DNA from: Psilocybe azurescens
Lineage: Eukaryota; Basidiomycota; Agaricomycetes; Agaricales; Agrocybaceae
Assembly (NCBI GenBank): GCA_023853785.1
Contig: JAJIRX010000811.1
Location: forward strand, 186,001-250,000
Length of the DNA: 64,000 nt
Reading direction: 5' to 3'
Part shown: piece after piece, positions 1-11,501 of the stretch
Layout of the letters: every line of letters starts with the position of its first letter
Numbering within the stretch: the first letter of the stretch is position 1
The notes under the pieces: model-generated
Database searches by the model: none
Told to the model about the DNA's origin: nothing
The model's input: the letters and a program-made list of their open reading frames with translations, nothing else
Program-made: the position numbers and the translations under genes

Positions 1-585
1 ATTTCTGCAAAGTGAAGGTTTTTAAGGCGTTCAGGGAGACTCACAAATCATCCTGGGGGAATCCGCAACATTTACAACAATCATATAGACATGGTGGTCG
101 ACCGTTGGTAATCGATATATGTGACGCTTAACCCCAACATCCGACCTGGTCCCGACGATATGTTATGTTAGCCTCCGAGTCACTGCAGAATTCTTTAAAA
201 AAGAAGTGCACCGCGTCTTTCAACATCTGCACCGTCACAGCAGTGGATGTCGCAATGTAGCTCGGGGCCTAGGTCAAATGAATTGGCCAGAATCCTTGAT
301 ACTTCCGGAAGCACTGTTTGAATGGTTCTGCCCTGGCAGAGAATACAGAGACATCGCAGGTTCATGTCATGATTGTCTCTATTCGGTACAACCACAACCA
401 TGTGGTGGAGCATTTTCAGACGGAGTAGTCGGCCAATGTGGCATGCAGCAAATAGTGCAGGATCGACGGACGCCGCGATTGTGTTGCAATAAATTAGTCT
501 TCGTGTTCATTACATGGCGTTACGGTCATGGGCGCTTTACGGCTGTCAAAGCCGAAAAGCGAGAATAAACTGACTTGCATACACG
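1..585. other. Left-edge stretch without a supported gene
   Basis: Short open frames exist on both strands, but none has a recognisable domain, a convincing splice structure or a clear start. It is probably 3' flank of the minus-strand membrane-protein gene that ends at 586. Confidence 0.4.
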
Positions 586-1840
586 TCAGACAGTCACATT
601 AAGCTCCTGAGGCAATGGTGCACCCCCTCCGCGAGGTGACTGGGGTGCTGTGTTCGGTGCCCCAGTGCCAATTGTGCTGAAAATGGAGTCAAGAACTGGT
701 GTACTGGAACCTCCAGCAGGTGCGCGTTGCAGTACAGTTGGTCCGTTCAGAGAAGCTCTGCCGAGGTTAATTCTGATGATGATCAAAGTAGGAACCATTC
801 CCTGCGTCATGCCGTTAGCACCTCACAGATTCCAGAACACTGAAATAACATACGACGATCTGGTTCAAGCCCGCATGCAGGAATGTCTGTGAATAGACCA
901 GGATCAAGAAATGGCCATTGATGAGTCCGAAGTTCTGTGTGAAGGAAAAGAGACATACCGAATGAATTAATAAATGTAGCAGCAGATACGTAGAATAGAC
1001 GGAGCCTGAATCTATGCTAAGCGCTGACAGATCAGCAAACTAAATGACCAAATTGATAAATGCAACTGACACTTGTGCACAGACACAATAATATCTCCGT
1101 GCGATGTCTGGTCCAAGAATAGCTCTCGAGTGCCTACCAGACCAGAATAGTCTACCTCCTGAGGGCGGTGCTCGTCAGCATTCAAGTACGATGACTTTGC
1201 AGTGTACATACGGTACCTATAAGTAATGTGAGACAGGCGTTGAGACCAAACGTCATCCACATAGAAACTGGGAGGAGTCTGCGAAGGCGGTCTGAAGACG
1301 AATTCGAAAAGAGATAACCCAATACTAAGGCGTAATTAGGAGATTGCCATCGCTCCATAACAACATCGCGAACGTACTTGAAGAGCACAGAAGGATTATA
1401 ATCGGGGGAACGATAAAGCGCTTTTCGCGGTACCAAACTATGTAGAAGCGATATATCTGCGCCGCGAATTGATGCGCTGACCATTAGCGTGGTTCTAGGT
1501 TGGTAATTAAGCTAAAAGTACGTACTAGTATAGCGTCCGCAAATACGCTAAGGAAGTAAGTACATCAACATCAATTTTTCGTTAACAGTTAGTGGTTCGT
1601 CAAGATGAATGGAAACGGGACATACTTGTTGGTGAAGAAGAACAGCATCCTTGGATAGCGACTTGGTATAACCAAGTTGTTGAGGGTGTATCGGAAAAGA
1701 TAATACATCGAGAGCGCCATGTCAGCTGAAGAAATGCCAAACATGATTAGGACAGCTGCAATGAAAGGCCATCTCGACGAGAGTCTTCTATTCATCCAGA
1801 TTAGGTGTATGCAGAAAGTAAATATCGATAGATAAAGGCC
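586..1840 (-). CDS. Multi-pass membrane protein, basidiomycete 7-TM-like family (disrupted or mis-sequenced, 5' end not found)
   Basis: Read on the minus strand, successive exons build a typical basidiomycete multi-pass membrane protein. Exon 1626..1840 gives two hydrophobic helices; the 22-nt exon 1526..1547 gives VFADAIL; the exon starting at 1456 gives IYRFYIVWYREKRF followed by another helix. Around 1215-1290 lies WMTFGLNACLTLLI, and the last exon carries PTLIIIRINLG and a Gly/Pro-rich tail ending at 586. The order FADxIL, YRxYIVW, TLLI, PTLIIxRxxLG is characteristic of this uncharacterised family. The reading frame slips by one base near 1210-1220 (LLI into YRMYTAKS), and the first exon is unclear. 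No function is known. Family call fairly sure; exact model not. Confidence 0.55.
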
Positions 1841-2503
1841 TGGAAGAAGCGGTTATGAGTTGGATAGTGTAAAGAAAGTCGTCTATTAGGCCTCTACCGT
1901 ATAAGAAAAGTTGAAACTGAGAGACTCATTCAGCTCATCATGATGAAAACCGACAACGTCTGTGGAACTCACCAAGCTTGCACCAACATGTAGAGCTATC
2001 GTCTTGTCGGCTGCTCTAGATAGCAGACGTTGCCGCTCTCTTGACGACATCCAAGCACCAGTCAGGAAGGGGTGGTACGGGACAAGAGAAGACACAACTC
2101 GACAGCGGACTAAAAAGCTGTAGGACAAAAGGACACAGCAGGTTAACAAACTGTTGCTGTTAAAAATGGTGATAGTTACGACATTGTCACGACTTAATTT
2201 GGGAGCTTTAGGAAGAAGTCCGAGCAAAGTGCTATGACATATGCAGCGCAGACCCAGGCTTCAGACCTCAGGGTTGACAGCATTCGGAAATGTAGTAAAG
2301 TGACACTTCCGACGACGGAGCACTTTAAGCAACGGCGTGGAACAACAACGACAATTGATATCGCATTAGATGATTCAGCGTTCTACCATACCTGTGCTTG
2401 AAGGAAAGTACGCACTCGCAGGTTATGACGAAGTCTTTATGGATCGGCTGTCGTTCCGAGTTCTTCGCCAAGTAACTAGTACTTAGAGGAATAAGCGGGT
2501 TAA

Positions 2504-2981
2504 TTAAGCCTCTTCAGAACCTAACAAGACTGGAGTAATTTCGGTGGCTCGTTCCGTGTACGAAAGGCGGTGGATATGACGTCTAAGATTGTCCATACTA
2601 GAGCCCACGACTCGCTGAATGTTCCTCATGTGCACTTGCTCCCTGGCTAGAGCCACCACTTCATCGTTGCCCTTCAAATTGAAGAATAAGATGGTGGTGA
2701 TAACATCGTCGATGATGACAGATGGCCAGGTCAGCTTTCCAACCTATCGTGTGACTTTTTTTTTTGGGTGTTACTATTTGAAGGTGCAATAGTGGAATTA
2801 AAGTAGGATTATGCAGGATCAAGGCATGCTATCACCAATCACAATAAATATTCGGTAGTTTCGAGATCGATAGATCCTAAGCCAGGCTCACCTGAAGTCC
2901 AATTAGCTGAACTTTTCGGCGAAGTGCATTGTCGGTTGGCAGACACCGTACACCAAGTACACGGCCCTTCGCTTGCGTCGG
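2504..2981 (-). CDS. Unrecognised protein, two 3' exons (5' end not found)
   Basis: Two minus-strand open segments join in phase across a canonical 148-nt intron. Exon 2892..2981 encodes 30 residues, including GRVLGVRCLPTDNALRRKVQ. Exon 2504..2743 encodes about 79 residues, beginning VGKLTWPSVIIDDVITTILF and ending ITPVLLGSEEA before the stop. Donor CAG|GTGAGC, acceptor ATAG|GTTGG and codon phase 0 on both sides support a real gene. Upstream exons beyond 2981 could not be found with confidence. I do not recognise the family; the C-terminal part looks alpha-helical and rich in Arg and Gln. Confidence 0.35.
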
Positions 2982-3588
2982 CTGGTCAAAGACTCAAGGT
3001 AAGCCCTTCGGACATATTTTCATACTGAACTCTGATTTCTGCACGTAATAGCGTGCAGAAGAATAATAGAGATTTGGATACATCCAATATGAGCAGGGTC
3101 ATGTTTTTGAGATTTGTAATTACGAGTCCCGTTGACCCAGCAAGTATTAGGCCCAAAGAAGGTCTCGTTTCGGTTTCTGTATCCGCGCGAATTTATTTCC
3201 ATATTTGCGCTAAGTAACCTGATTGGTTGATGTATCAATTCTCGGGTTATTCCGATTTTGATTGTCGCTCTGGGTCTGCGTTGAACGTTTCGTACTTACT
3301 ATATTGCTTTCGCGAGATGAGTACTGAGAAATACGAGCAATGCTCGTTCAGATAAAGGTTGTGTGATGAGCAATAAATATGGCTTATAGCACCTGATGTC
3401 AACGTTGGGGTGCAATCAATAGAAGCGAGTGATGTGTGTCCGAGCAAATGGTTTGGAAACTTATAGCCCGCACTTTCTTGATATGTACTCCATCTTTTCC
3501 AAGAATAAGATAAGAACCAATTTTTTGGAATGAAATAACGCAAATAGGGTTCTTTGATTGACAATAATTGACTCCCATCACTCTTCAG

Positions 3589-4340
3589 CGTACGGTAAGT
3601 ATCTTCTTGCTGGACGCATTACAGACCTCCATAATGGGTGTAGATGCTTTCTACTGGTACTGCTCTGGATTCGGGGACATGAATTACCTCAGCAACGTCC
3701 GCATATTAGTCTTCTATACACCAATGCTGGGAGGTCTAATGGCTCTCCGTGTCCAATGCTTTTCTGCTACAGGATCTGGATGCTTGGCAAGTACACAACC
3801 AATAAACCTAAATCGTTTATTAGGTGCGTGTGATGTCATGAGCAACAGAACGACTGGGTGTCATCAGAGTAAGCTCTCTTTTGAGTGCTGCAAACGCAAA
3901 CGCGGTATTCATATATCAAAAAGGGACATCTTCAAGGAAATCTCACATCCGCGCAGGCGTTCTCGAGGCATGTTGCTTCAACGATACTTATGTTTTCGAA
4001 TTAACAGTTCTTCCAGGTCTGGCTCATTGGAAGCGTGATAGTAGGCACTCTAATTGCATTGCGTGTTGCCTTGTTCATCTACTCATGAAGAACCGGAGGG
4101 TATACTAAAGGACGAATCCCGTGCTACAGCGTCTAACTCGAATAACTACGGACATAAACAGTCTTTCCGGTTTGTTTCTCACTGTCAAAAGTTTGCTTTG
4201 AGTCTCACTGTTTTTTGTTACTGCTTTTTTTTAAGTGCTGTTGGCCATCCTCACTGTGAGTCTTTCTTATCCCGGCATACAACTTCCGTAAAATCTATGT
4301 GAACTCCTTCCTCGTAACCCTTGGCCCAACAATCGCTTCT
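3589..4340 (+). CDS. DUF6534-type membrane protein (disrupted or mis-sequenced)
   Basis: Plus-strand pieces match the layout of the large, uncharacterised Agaricomycete DUF6534 family. They are FLLDALQTSIMGVDAFYW, then a helix leading into VQCF...CYRIWMLGKYT, then VWLIGSVIVGTLIALRVALF, then RLTRITTDINSLSGL, and finally KIYVNSFLVTL, the usual KLYSNSLLxxLNSR-type end. The frame breaks once at the T4 run 3760..3763 (one more T restores CFFCYRIW), and later exons are joined only approximately. The N-terminal exon is not clear. It may be a decaying copy or an intact gene with sequencing indels. The expected product is an integral membrane protein of unknown role. Confidence 0.55.
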
Positions 4341-4590
4341 TACCAGAGGCGTCCTTACTGGCGGATCGAATATGGGATCCAAGCCATCTGTGACCGCAGC
4401 AATGGTCAAAATACATATACCGAGGTATCGGGCTTCTCAGGTACAGTTGAAAACAGTCGCTCAGATGCTGCGATTGCCTCGTTCAAGGTTGTGTACATAT
4501 TATGTTTTCCTCGTAATCGGCGGTATTCCTGATTTTCTGCTCAGGCTTCTCCCTCCAAATATCCGGTATCGAGCATTTCAAAGGAAGTAG

Positions 4591-5093
4591 AGGTACGTGT
4601 AGAGTATGTCCAGCACATTGTAGATACGGCCTAAAGCGAAAGAAACTTGGGGTAGCAGTTGGGCATTCCTCAGAAACAGAGTGTAAACAACAGTGGAGGT
4701 GAGAAGCACTAGGCTCGGCTGGTATTTCATAAAGTCTGAGAGATTATTGAATCCGAGTCGTTCATGACATTGAACTCTAGGCTTCAGATCTCGTTATTTT
4801 AATAAAACTCTGAACCCCTTTATTCTTCGGAGTACACACTTATCCGTATTTTGAAGAATTTTCCACCGTTCTACTGCAAGCGTTCTCACGTCGCTCAGAC
4901 CATATATGGCTTTAAAAATTCGATGACATTCAATCATTACCTGGGATCAAGGTTGAAAATCAACTGGGTCTCGGTTGACCATGTGAGCCAATGTGAACCT
5001 TTCCCCGGTTAAGAAGTTCAAAATACCTAGGATACTCCATAACTTATAAGAACTGTTTGACCATTAAGATGCCACACTCTCACAACTCCCACC
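4591..5093. other. Intergenic, no gene seen
   Basis: AT-rich stretch between the DUF6534-type gene and the cupin gene. No coding frame with family signal. It should hold the promoter of the cupin gene starting at 5094. Confidence 0.4.
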
Positions 5094-5901
5094 ATGAGCA
5101 CAGAACGTCGCCCTGTCCCCGAAAAGCCACAAAAACTGCTCAAAAATATAACAAGAATTGTTAGTGGCGTCGGGAATAATGAGAACACAACGACGATAGA
5201 TAGCATACCTTTCCACGTGAGCATTGACGACGAATCATCTATATCTAACTTAAAACATGGCGTCTTGTCAATGTATCAGGATACTGGTCTATGGGGTGCC
5301 ACTACCGCCCTCTTGTGGAGAACAAGCGAGACTCCTTCGAAAGACAGCAACACAAAATCAGAGTATACGATATATAATATAAAAGTGGCTCATTGGCCGT
5401 TACTGACCTTCGGTACCTGATGTCCAGATTTGACGGTGCGCGTCGACCTGGTGATCGATTTGGTGGATTTGTTAGCAGCAACGGAACCAATTTTATTGTG
5501 CAGGATCTCGCACCTGGAGCTGAGGTTCCCCTGGTATGTTTGCTCGCCCTTTCATATTAGAAATCGCTTTAATATCCTGACCGTATCAACAGCATCGAAG
5601 TGATACCATCGACTATATTATAATGAGTACGTGTGACAAATCCATTCATGCATTTGTGCATCTCGATGATGATCTGAGTTTTGGTATTATAGTCTCTGGT
5701 GAGATTATCAGTATAAGCCCCGGGAAAGAAGAGGATTTCCGTCTTAAAGCAGGAGATATTTTGGTCCGGAAAGCAAACGCACACGGGTATAAGAACCCAG
5801 GTCCCGAATGGGCCAGATATGCTGTGGTAATCCTCGACGCCGAGCCGGTCGTAGTAGATGGAAAAGTCTTACCAGAAGAGACACCACAGTTCAATGCCTA
5901 G
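5094..5901 (+). CDS. Small cupin-domain protein
   Basis: Four exons: 5094..5362, 5428..5533, 5593..5626 and 5693..5901. All introns are GT..AG, and the total is 618 nt (205 aa) with no frame problem. The N-terminal part has TRIVSGVG, as in the fungal RRxVTGHD-type small cupins. The central exon gives QDLAPGAEVPLHRSDTIDYI, and joining 5626 to 5693 gives IIMISGEIISISPG, a cupin beta-strand pair that is lost if the third intron is read through. It continues with LKAGDILV and ANAHGYKNPG and ends in AVVILDAEP. There is no signal peptide, so it is probably cytosolic. Such proteins are usually annotated only as cupin domain-containing; substrate unknown. A metal-binding role for the His residues is inference. 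Confidence 0.85.
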
Positions 5902-6915
5902 TGAGGGAAGACTCACGAACAAGAGGTTAAAACTGCAGGCCGTGGTTCACAGTAGCTAGCTCATGCTTTTGATAGCGTGCAATCGTATACGTATGACGAC
6001 CAAGCAGGAGTGTCCGGGTAGAACGTCCGTAAGGTCCTTAAACCTCGAGTCGACACTATGCTCTAAGTTCGCCGTTAAGATTGAGCTGAAGAGAGGGAAA
6101 GAAACACCACCTGTTTCGAAAGTTGTCATTTTTATTTGAAGTACAGGAATTCATTTAGGAGTCACGCTCCCTGAGTAGAACGGCCGGCCTCGAAGACTCG
6201 GAGGCAAACCGTTTTATATAATTTTTTTCGGTGCGGTAAATAAAGCCATGTCCGTCAAACCAGGTCTTACAGAAGTTTGAAAACTAACCAAATTCGACTC
6301 GAACCTCATGTCGACTATCAACAAAGGACCAGATTCCACAGACAATGTCGGAAACTTCTAAATCACCTTATCAGGGCGATAATGCCGATAATTATCCACT
6401 GCCAAGGCAGATGGACCTACGGTAATACGAAAAGCATACAAGCTTACAAGTTCGATACTCCAAGTTCGATACTCCAAGTTCTGCCAATCTTGTACCAATC
6501 AACGTTGTTGCGAAAGCCATTAAATACGATAACCACAAAGCTTCTCTCAATAAAGGCATCAAGGCTCTGTAGAAGCACTGCAAACGAGATTGGTGGAATG
6601 GCTCAGATATACAGAACGACATGATGTATACAATATCTATGGAGATTATGTGATGGATTTTGGCAGATCTTTGGTGACTCATAGTAGAGGATGAAATGGG
6701 TCTGGAGCTCATCTGCCTGTCACTAAATTTGTGTTCAAGCACAGTCCATGATATCGAAAGTTGGAAACGCCGATTTGTTGAACCTATCTTCGGATCGTAG
6801 TATGATATGATTATATACTCCAGTAGATGTAAATATGCTGAAATGTACTTCAAAATCAAAATCAATGGCTCCCAACGCGAGACAATTTACGACGAAGTAA
6901 ATAGACTCTCCTTAG
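5902..6915. other. Intergenic, short tandem repeat, no convincing gene
   Basis: A 157-codon minus-strand open frame lies at 6392..6865, but it has no recognisable domain, an AT-driven composition and no flanking exons, so I do not call it. A 14-bp unit is duplicated in tandem at 6447..6474. Confidence 0.35.
6447..6474. repeat. Two-copy 14-bp tandem repeat
   Basis: The unit CAAGTTCGATACTC occurs twice back to back and is followed by the first six bases of a third copy. Confidence 0.8.
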
Positions 6916-8041
6916 ATGGGCCTTGCTAAACATCAAATGGTTTCAACGTCTGAACAAAAATATACGGATATCCATCACTTACTTTCTTGGATATGGAAGG
7001 AACTACTCGTTTGTGCAGCTAGCCAGAACAGTCCAATCAAAGCTATCTTAGCTGACATCCAACGCTTTAAAATCACTGATGACATCTTTGAACTCATCCG
7101 ACAATCCGGTAGTTAGTTTCTATTCTTCTATGATAATAACTTCTCGTTCAATATTCAATACATGCAGCTGAGGGAGAAAGTGAGGGACTCGGAGGAGGAC
7201 AAGTGTGTCCCTGGGTGTAACGTCCGGAACGCCCATTGGTTCAATGGCATGAAAGACTGTGCCACTCAGTTTTGTGAAGAACGAGACCAGGAGCTCGTCG
7301 TAACATTTGAAAAGAAGTCATCTCTCGGACTCTACAATACGCTGGTGGCACAATCTCCGAATCTCAACTCAAAGCTTTTAGCCTCCGTCCGTACTAACTT
7401 CTTTTCAAAAATTTCCTCTATTGTCGACTACGACGCGGTTCAAAATTTCCTACAACATTCACTGACAGAGGATCTCATCCGTCTTCTCGGCATACTTCCA
7501 CGAAGACCACCTCGTTTCTCAACCTTCAGAAGCACATCGTGCACGCAGCCTGAAGCTCTTTGAAGACGGCCCGGATGTAGCCAAGCAGGCTGTTTGGAAC
7601 GCAGTCGAAAATGCATTCCCTGAACCCGACTATGCCACATTTTGGTTCGAAGAGAACGCCCGGAAGGCCCAGTTGTCGCCAGCGCCTTGTTCGGAGAAAT
7701 TTAACGTGGATGGCTCGAGTAAGGAGAAACAGTCGCTAGATAAGCTTATTGAACGATTCGGTGAGCTTGCTTCAAATTATCGAGATGGCGATCCTGGTCC
7801 ATTACAAAAACCGGATTTATTACGAGGATATGATTCGAACTATAGAGGCTATGAGGAGGCAAAAGAGAGGATTTCACCTGACCTTGAGAAAGTGGTGCTT
7901 ATACGAGTACAAGCTCAGGTTTAACTCCTAGGAGAATGGCCGGGTGAAGCTGAAAAGGCCACTATTAGGGATAAAGTGAAGGCATCCGATGCCCAACCAT
8001 GGATTGTCGTCGATAGCGCAATTGAAAATTTGGCCGCTCCG
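6916..8041 (+). CDS. Uncharacterised fungal protein (disrupted)
   Basis: Several plus-strand frames fit one gene. A 66-codon opening runs from ATG 6916, followed by a likely intron ending in CAG at about 7164. A helical segment then includes NFLQHSLTEDLIRLL. From about 7485, in another frame, comes SAYFHEDHLVSQPSEAHRAR followed by KLFEDGPDVAKQAVWNAVEN and FPEPDYATFWFEEN. Moving between the last two needs one base removed near 7481..7485. An in-frame TAA ends the frame at 7924, yet the frame stays open behind it to 8041. The PxPxYAxFWF block looks conserved, but I cannot name the family. It could be a pseudogene or a gene with sequencing indels. Confidence 0.4.
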
Positions 8042-8685
8042 TTTGTCTAATAAAAATCTACCCTGTATTTGGCAGTAACTCGCCTTTCCTAAAAAAAACG
8101 TCAATGGGATTACAACGGTGCTTATCAATATGTTACAGATGGCATAAATGCCATGGTCAAGACGTTGTCCTGCAAGGACCTTACTGAGCTAGATACTAAA
8201 TCGACCAACACTGGAGCATCATCATCAGTACTGTACTACTGTTCCTGAGTACTATTGATTGTGTTAGATCGGGGGACGTATTTTATTCCAGAGGTTGTCA
8301 ACGGTACGCCTGGGGCTCTTTCACTGATCATACGTTTAAACGCCTTCGTGCCACCATCAGTAGAGCTTCATAACGTCATGTACTATGCAGAGCTGAGAGA
8401 CTTGGCATACTCAATCGCCAATGCCAATGTTCGTCTGGCAATATTAAGCGCCGTACTATATACTTCGCGAAACTGCTATGTCGGTCACACTTAAACCATT
8501 CGAGACTTGAGGAAGCTATGCAGTACCATAGACGTGTAACTATAATAGATATGATTGTTTCCACCTTTTCGAGAGAAGCCGTCCAAGCTTGTTTTTGACG
8601 GACTTCGTATAACCTTTCCCCCGACCTCAGTGTAAAAAATGATGCACCTAAAAACACCTACTATTTATTCTCATCCAAAACCCCA
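8042..8685. other. Intergenic, no supported gene
   Basis: A 79-codon plus-strand frame at 8255..8494 has no recognisable domain or neighbouring exon. The right part is 3' flank of the minus-strand GT90 gene that ends at 8686. Confidence 0.35.
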
Positions 8686-10858
8686 CTACAGTCCGTCATT
8701 ATAGCTCATGGACTCTCGGTCTGTGCTCATAAGTCGGACGTACTCCAGGCTTAGCCTGGCAATGAGATAAAAAGGAAACATCGGTCATAGGCATGTCCCG
8801 CAGAGTTTGAAACATCCACGCACCTGAAGAAATAAGCTGCCAGGTCTTCCTTCCTCCAGTACGTCTTACTCCACTGCCTACCAGCGACAGCGATCTTGCG
8901 AGCTAGGCTTTCATGGGCCCCATCGCCATTCCCGTCCCCACGGAAAAAATGAGGGCATCGTGGAGATCTGAGAGGTCGATTTGGATGGGTATGTAATGCA
9001 CCCACGGCGCGACACGGTCTGCGAACCTGTGTAAAGGGTGAGGTATTTTTATACGCCTTGGATGTCAACGTAAAAGACAAAATATCACATACCATTCAGG
9101 GTATATGGTTGATTTGAAAATCAGTGAATTTGTTGTCATGAGCCTCTTGAAGCGACCAGACCAACCATTTCCGTCGACCTAAAAGATGACATCGGTGTCA
9201 ACAGAAATGATAAATTAAACATACAAACGTTTTTCACATATAATGGAAACTCACATCGATCACATATTTATAATTCCCTGCCTCTTGTATACTCTGCTTT
9301 TTATGCCAGGGGTACATTTTCTCCAAGACTTCACAAGTCTCAGGAGAGCAGGATATCGGCGTGCCAGCGAAGGCAATATCCATGACCGCCGGATTGATTC
9401 TCGCCGCGCGAAATTCCCGAGGCTCGCCTAATCTCTCGTTTCTGGTTCTATTAGGCGCCAGCACCTTGAGGGTGCCATCAAGACTATTCGCAAATGAAAC
9501 TAGGAAGTCGCGATGCGCATGTTTCCAACGTGTTTTCTTGTCGTGGAACATCCCAGAATTGCTCCCTCTCCATAACAAGCGCTCGTCCTTCTTCTCATCC
9601 CACTCCGGGTCATTTGAGCGAGGGTAAATATCTTCCAACCAACCGTAAGGAGCTGGAATGCGGATATCATGATGTAAAACCGACGATGAGTACGAGAACT
9701 CGGGGACCATTGCGGATTGCGGGCCAGGGCCCATATTGTGCGACAGGAATTGACCGTGGTGGTAGAAATGGTCGGGGTGATTACACGGATCCATCGTTTG
9801 CACGTGGTCCCAGATGAACGTCTTTTTCGTGGGTCTCTGTGGCGGGCTGTCCAGATTTATAGTTTTCCGACGGGCAAGGGAGTTCGGTGGACATGCGGAT
9901 ATCCACCCCACTGTTTTAATTTTTGGTAGTGTGCTTCGTTCGATATCTATCGAAGGCCATGTTAGCGTGTTGCTGAAGCTTTCAAGTATAAGACACACAT
10001 GTTTGGGACGCTGCCGCTTCGAGCGCTGCCGTTTTTATTTCATAATCACTAAGGAGGTTCGGTCGGTCCTGTGGAGACATGGTCATGCGAAAAGGCGGTA
10101 GGTCGTCTTCGAACATTTTGAACAAGTCCATGATAGCAGACGTCCCGTTGACCAAATCTTGATATTTTCCCTGCTCGAATGCATATGCCACGATCTCGAC
10201 CTTGCTCGTCTCGTTCTTCCCGATAGTATATGTACCCTTCTTCGACTCGATATCCCCACGAATATCGATGAGGTCCTTTGGTTCGATACCCCAGAATGCC
10301 TCCAAATCGTTGTATATTTGGTCGTACTCGTCCGGCAGCTGTACATCATGTTCTATGGCGTATTTCCACCTTCATGGCTCATTCAGTTCAATGTGTAGGT
10401 CACTTAGAAGGCTCACCTGCTCACCAGATATCAAATCCTTTTGGAGGGGATCGCTTATAGCGTCTCCTATATTCAGTAACGGCTTCTTCGAGCGTCCTGC
10501 TAGCTCGTTCCTGTTTCGCTGCCCACTCTGCCTCCGCACGAGCTATAAGCTCATATATAGGATGAGCACCGTCCTCATTTACCTCTAACAATCCATCAGG
10601 ACGAAAACGATGCTTTCCAAGTGGAAGCTTCCTAGGTTCCTCTGGCACGACAGCACTTCGGGAGAGATTCGACGAGAATGGGGTTTGCAATGCCACCTGC
10701 TGCAGTCGCTCAGTGGGTGATTTTAGCGGCAGGCGGGAAAGATCATAAGGAATGCCCAAGATGAAGAATGTAGCGGCTACAAGAAAAAGAAATAGCTTGA
10801 GGGTTTTGCGCGTCCTTGGGAACGACATTACAGACGATTTCAAAGGTCGAGAGGACAT
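8686..10858 (-). CDS. CAP10/CAP64-like glycosyltransferase (GT90)
   Basis: Six exons on the minus strand: 10425..10858, 9999..10369, 9255..9910, 9093..9178, 8824..9026 and 8686..8755. ATG 10858 precedes a signal anchor (KLFLFLVAATFFILGI), so the product is probably a Golgi type II membrane protein. Family motifs in order: PPKGFDIWWKYA, LPDEYDQIYNDLEAFWG, GWISACPPNS, LLWRGSNSGMFHD (the WRGS..G block of CAP10 proteins), KYVIDVDGNGWSGRF, NSLIFKSTIYPEW and GRQWSKTYWRKEDLAAY. The exons total 1820 nt, one short of a multiple of three. The frame slips at the T6 run (A6 on the + strand, 8944..8949), where a seventh base would give ALIFFRGDG; corrected length 606 aa. Relatives act in capsule or cell-wall glycan assembly, including xylosyl transfer; the substrate here is unknown. 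Confidence 0.9.
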
Positions 10859-11501
10859 GAAGGAAACGAGATACGCAACATTCAAGGTTGGCCTTCTACC
10901 TATTAGCTTGTTTGGCAGCCCGTGAGTTGATAATTCAATTTCAATATCACTGGAACGATCGGTTTGGGGCCCTTTGTACTTCAGAGCCCCCAAGTTGCAT
11001 CGTGACGTCTGCGTATGGAAGCTACAGCGAAGCTCTGACAAGACAAGTTGAACACAGAAAATGGAGAAATGTACTTGTGACAAAACAATGTCCTAACATT
11101 TGTCAATACCCAAAGTTTGTCAAACGTTGTATGACGAATGCAAGATGAATGGAAACGACCCATCCAAATCTGGGAGTGCTGCCTCGAGAGGTTATTTATA
11201 AAATTAATCGGAGGTTAACCTGCCGTCACCGGTATAAGTAATATAGGTACTTTGCCGAAATTAGCGCCGTGATTTAATTAATTAATTAATTAATTAATGT
11301 TAAACCTCAAATTTAAACCTGAGCCGAGTCCGTTGTTGGTCCGTCGACTACGCCCTGGCACTTGAGAGATTATACCACATACTTTACCAGAGGTGAAGAT
11401 ACTCTGCGCATTCCTCGAGCACTTATGCTTCAGGTGCTGAACCAATTGCCGTCTTCTGAAACCAACGTTTCGCGCAATAACTATTGTTCATCGACGAAGC
11501 C
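10859..11501. promoter_or_regulatory. Divergent intergenic region between the GT90 and F-box genes
   Basis: The two genes point away from each other, so their promoters must lie here. A (TTAA)6 microsatellite sits near the middle. No further element could be assigned with confidence. Confidence 0.4.
11274..11298. repeat. (TTAA)6 microsatellite
   Basis: Six tandem TTAA units, seen directly in the sequence. Confidence 0.95.

Noticed and set aside
6392..6865. 157-codon minus-strand open frame
   Set aside because: No recognisable motif, no flanking exons or start context, and AT-rich composition; probably chance.
8686..10858. Calling the GT90 gene a pseudogene because of its frameshift
   Set aside because: Only one base in a T6 run is missing, all splice sites and motifs are preserved, and the same kind of slip recurs in unrelated genes.
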